Shown here piece by piece: positions 62,776 to 64,000 of a DNA stretch of 64,000 nt. The notes beneath the pieces were generated by a model, which saw nothing but the letters and a program-made list of their open reading frames with translations, ran no database searches and was not told the origin of the DNA. Both the position numbers and the translations under genes were made by a program. The first letter of the stretch is position 1. Each line of letters starts with the position of its first letter. Origin of the DNA: Heliopora coerulea (taxonomy: Eukaryota > Cnidaria > Anthozoa > Scleralcyonacea > Helioporidae); NCBI GenBank assembly GCA_030142905.1, contig JASJOG010000469.1:1-64000 (forward strand). The letters are read 5' to 3'.

Positions 62776-63008
62776 TTTTAACAAGTTGATAACCACCAGT
62801 TTTTCTAATTGATGGTAATACTTTTTTAGCTCATTCTAATTTTGATGCAAATATAAGAGAATAAACACCTGGTTCATTTATAAATTTTGTATATCTGACC
62901 TGACCCGTCGTTTCGACGAGTAAGCCTTTTTTGTCTTCCTGGAACACATGTTTCCTTATGGCTTGATCTGTATCAGTATATCTTAAGCTTTCAGCTATAG
63001 ATTGTGCT
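62770..63008 (-). pseudogene. Bro-N domain remnant (element B)
   Basis: Minus-strand reading: AQSIAESLRYTDTDQAIRKH, FINEPGVYSLIFASKLE, a TGA, then AKKVLPSIRKTGGY. This order is the Bro-N (baculovirus repeated ORF) DNA-binding domain, common in large DNA viruses and their relatives. About six residues expected between the last two blocks are missing. A TAA sits just upstream. It is frame-shifted relative to the nuclease part. Confidence 0.75.
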
Positions 63009-63136
63009 TAAAACAAAATCTTATCATATTTTATTATTACACTTATTGGTTGATTATTAAATTTAATTGTTTTTTCCTATTATATTACACATTATATTTT
63101 ATTTTGATACTTTTTCATTTTACAGTGTAAATATCT

Positions 63137-64000
63137 TTATGCTAATGAGAACTCTTTTTTACGAGAATCACCTTTCTTTATAGCATTTCTTGCTGATGTA
63201 GAAATTGTGGTGATAATACCAGCTATACCAATCATTACACCTTCTAATGCTATACCATTCTTTTTTACCCAGTCTTTGAATCGTTCTAATCTAGACAGGT
63301 CCTGTATGTTTTCATTGTTCTCAATCGTTTCTCTAATAATAGTCTGTGATTCTGAATACCGGGGTTCCTCATCTGTTTCTGTCTCTCGAATGAAGTCAGA
63401 TTTTAATTCTGCTGTTCCGGGAACAATCTTATACAATCTTTCTTTCCGTTCATCGGTCTCTCTTAACGCCTTCAACCGATATGAATCTATCATCTTATCC
63501 AAACTTCCAATTCTTGTTTCAGCATGTCCAACAGGGTTTAAAACACCTCTAAGCTTTCCTAGCTCCTGTTCGCTAATAACCAACTGGCTGATTTCAGAAG
63601 CTCGCTCATGTAGTCTATCATCTATCTGTTCTGTACTATCTTCAGATATTTCATCAATCACAAATTCCAGTAGATCGGGTAATTCAAGAGTGTTTGAACT
63701 TGATTGATTATCTTCAAAATTGAAATTTTGTAACTCTTCTCAAAATTTAGCTATATTATCATCACAATCATCTTCCGAGTTATAAATCTTTGACTTTTCA
63801 ATAATCATATCTTCACTCTGTTTATCAGACATAATTGCATACCCTTTGGGAACCTCAGTTTTATTTATAGGTTTTCTTACAACGTCCGAGGGCTTTTGAG
63901 TCTTTTCGCTAACTTTATTGGCTATTTTTTGTGTTTTATTTAATAAGTCGTTTACTAAAACTTTATACTCCTTATACTCCGGAGTGTCTGTATTTAATAG
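63137..64000 (-). pseudogene. Element B homologue of the 272-aa virion membrane protein (runs off window)
   Basis: Open from 63661 to 63137, with the same frame continuing upstream to the window edge across a TGA at about 63738-63740. The C-terminal block LSRLERFKDWVKKN, then GIAGIITTISTSARNAIKKG, aligns with the element A protein at 34498-35316. The shorter C-terminus lacks the final membrane helix of element A, so this copy may be truncated by a shift after KKGDSRKK. The upstream acidic/lysine-rich part (VRKPINKTEVPKGYAIMSD) has no counterpart in that protein and may be a fused neighbour. Confidence 0.75.

Larger units (their letters stand above)
54707..64000 (-). mobile_element. Decayed virus-like/Polinton-related element B (partial)
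   Basis: All recognisable genes lie on the minus strand: SF1 helicase, an unrecognised large protein, zinc-ribbon protein, a membrane protein with KPSDEMKEYQ, a Bro-N/VRR-NUC/C2H2 protein and a membrane protein with GIITT...ARNA. Two are homologous to element A. Most are broken, and at least three later rearrangements are visible. No integrase, PolB motif C, ATPase or capsid gene is within the window; these may lie beyond 64,000. Confidence 0.75.

Overview
The window looks like a piece of an animal nuclear genome, most likely a cnidarian and probably an anthozoan. It is AT-rich and has no long host genes in the open. It is packed with transposon families common in such genomes: Penelope-like elements with hammerhead ribozymes, CR1/RTE-style LINE tails, hAT, Tc1/mariner, BEL/Pao and a Polinton. 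The taxon is inferred from these families. No host gene was identified, although short exons could be hidden in the first 31 kb.

Layout. 1-31,657 is intergenic or intronic DNA with decayed transposons: a BEL/Pao integrase scrap (about 2.15-2.74 kb), a palindromic repeat with a hammerhead core in its loop (8.06-8.30 kb), TA-microsatellite-linked ribozyme repeats (9.1-9.7 kb), a broken hAT transposase (11.1-13.2 kb), a LINE 3' end (13.7-14.26 kb), several foldback repeats, a piggyBac-type MITE (22.7 kb) and minus-strand non-LTR scraps (26.2-30.4 kb).

31,664-49,804 is a full-length Polinton/Maverick ('element A', 18.1 kb). It has 304-bp terminal inverted repeats and a perfect 6-bp target duplication (ACTCTT). 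Its left arm (minus strand) carries a small membrane protein, the packaging ATPase, the major capsid protein, a membrane-active virion candidate, an acidic protein and a chromodomain integrase. Its right arm (plus strand) carries a 537-aa protein, the penton-like minor capsid protein, a tail-fibre-like protein, several small membrane or DNA-binding proteins and protein-primed DNA polymerase B. Together these are a virion-forming and self-replicating gene set. The polymerase is dead: it has a frameshift, an in-frame stop, and a Penelope-like retroelement inserted in the codons of catalytic motif C. The integrase and virion genes remain open. Many genes start inside a TATAAATAAATG-type motif resembling a late promoter. 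Short GC-rich triloop hairpins in recurring combinations are scattered through this AT-rich element, several inside genes.

50,030-54,706 holds a dead Tc1/mariner copy and a nest of TA microsatellites, a 7-bp satellite, hammerhead-bearing repeats and a Penelope endonuclease tail. 54,707-64,000 is a second, heavily decayed virus-like element ('element B', minus strand, running off the window). It has SF1 helicase pieces, a large unrecognised protein, a zinc-ribbon protein, a Bro-N/VRR-NUC/C2H2 relic and divergent homologues of two element A proteins. It was itself hit by another Penelope-like fragment and by an inverted duplication.
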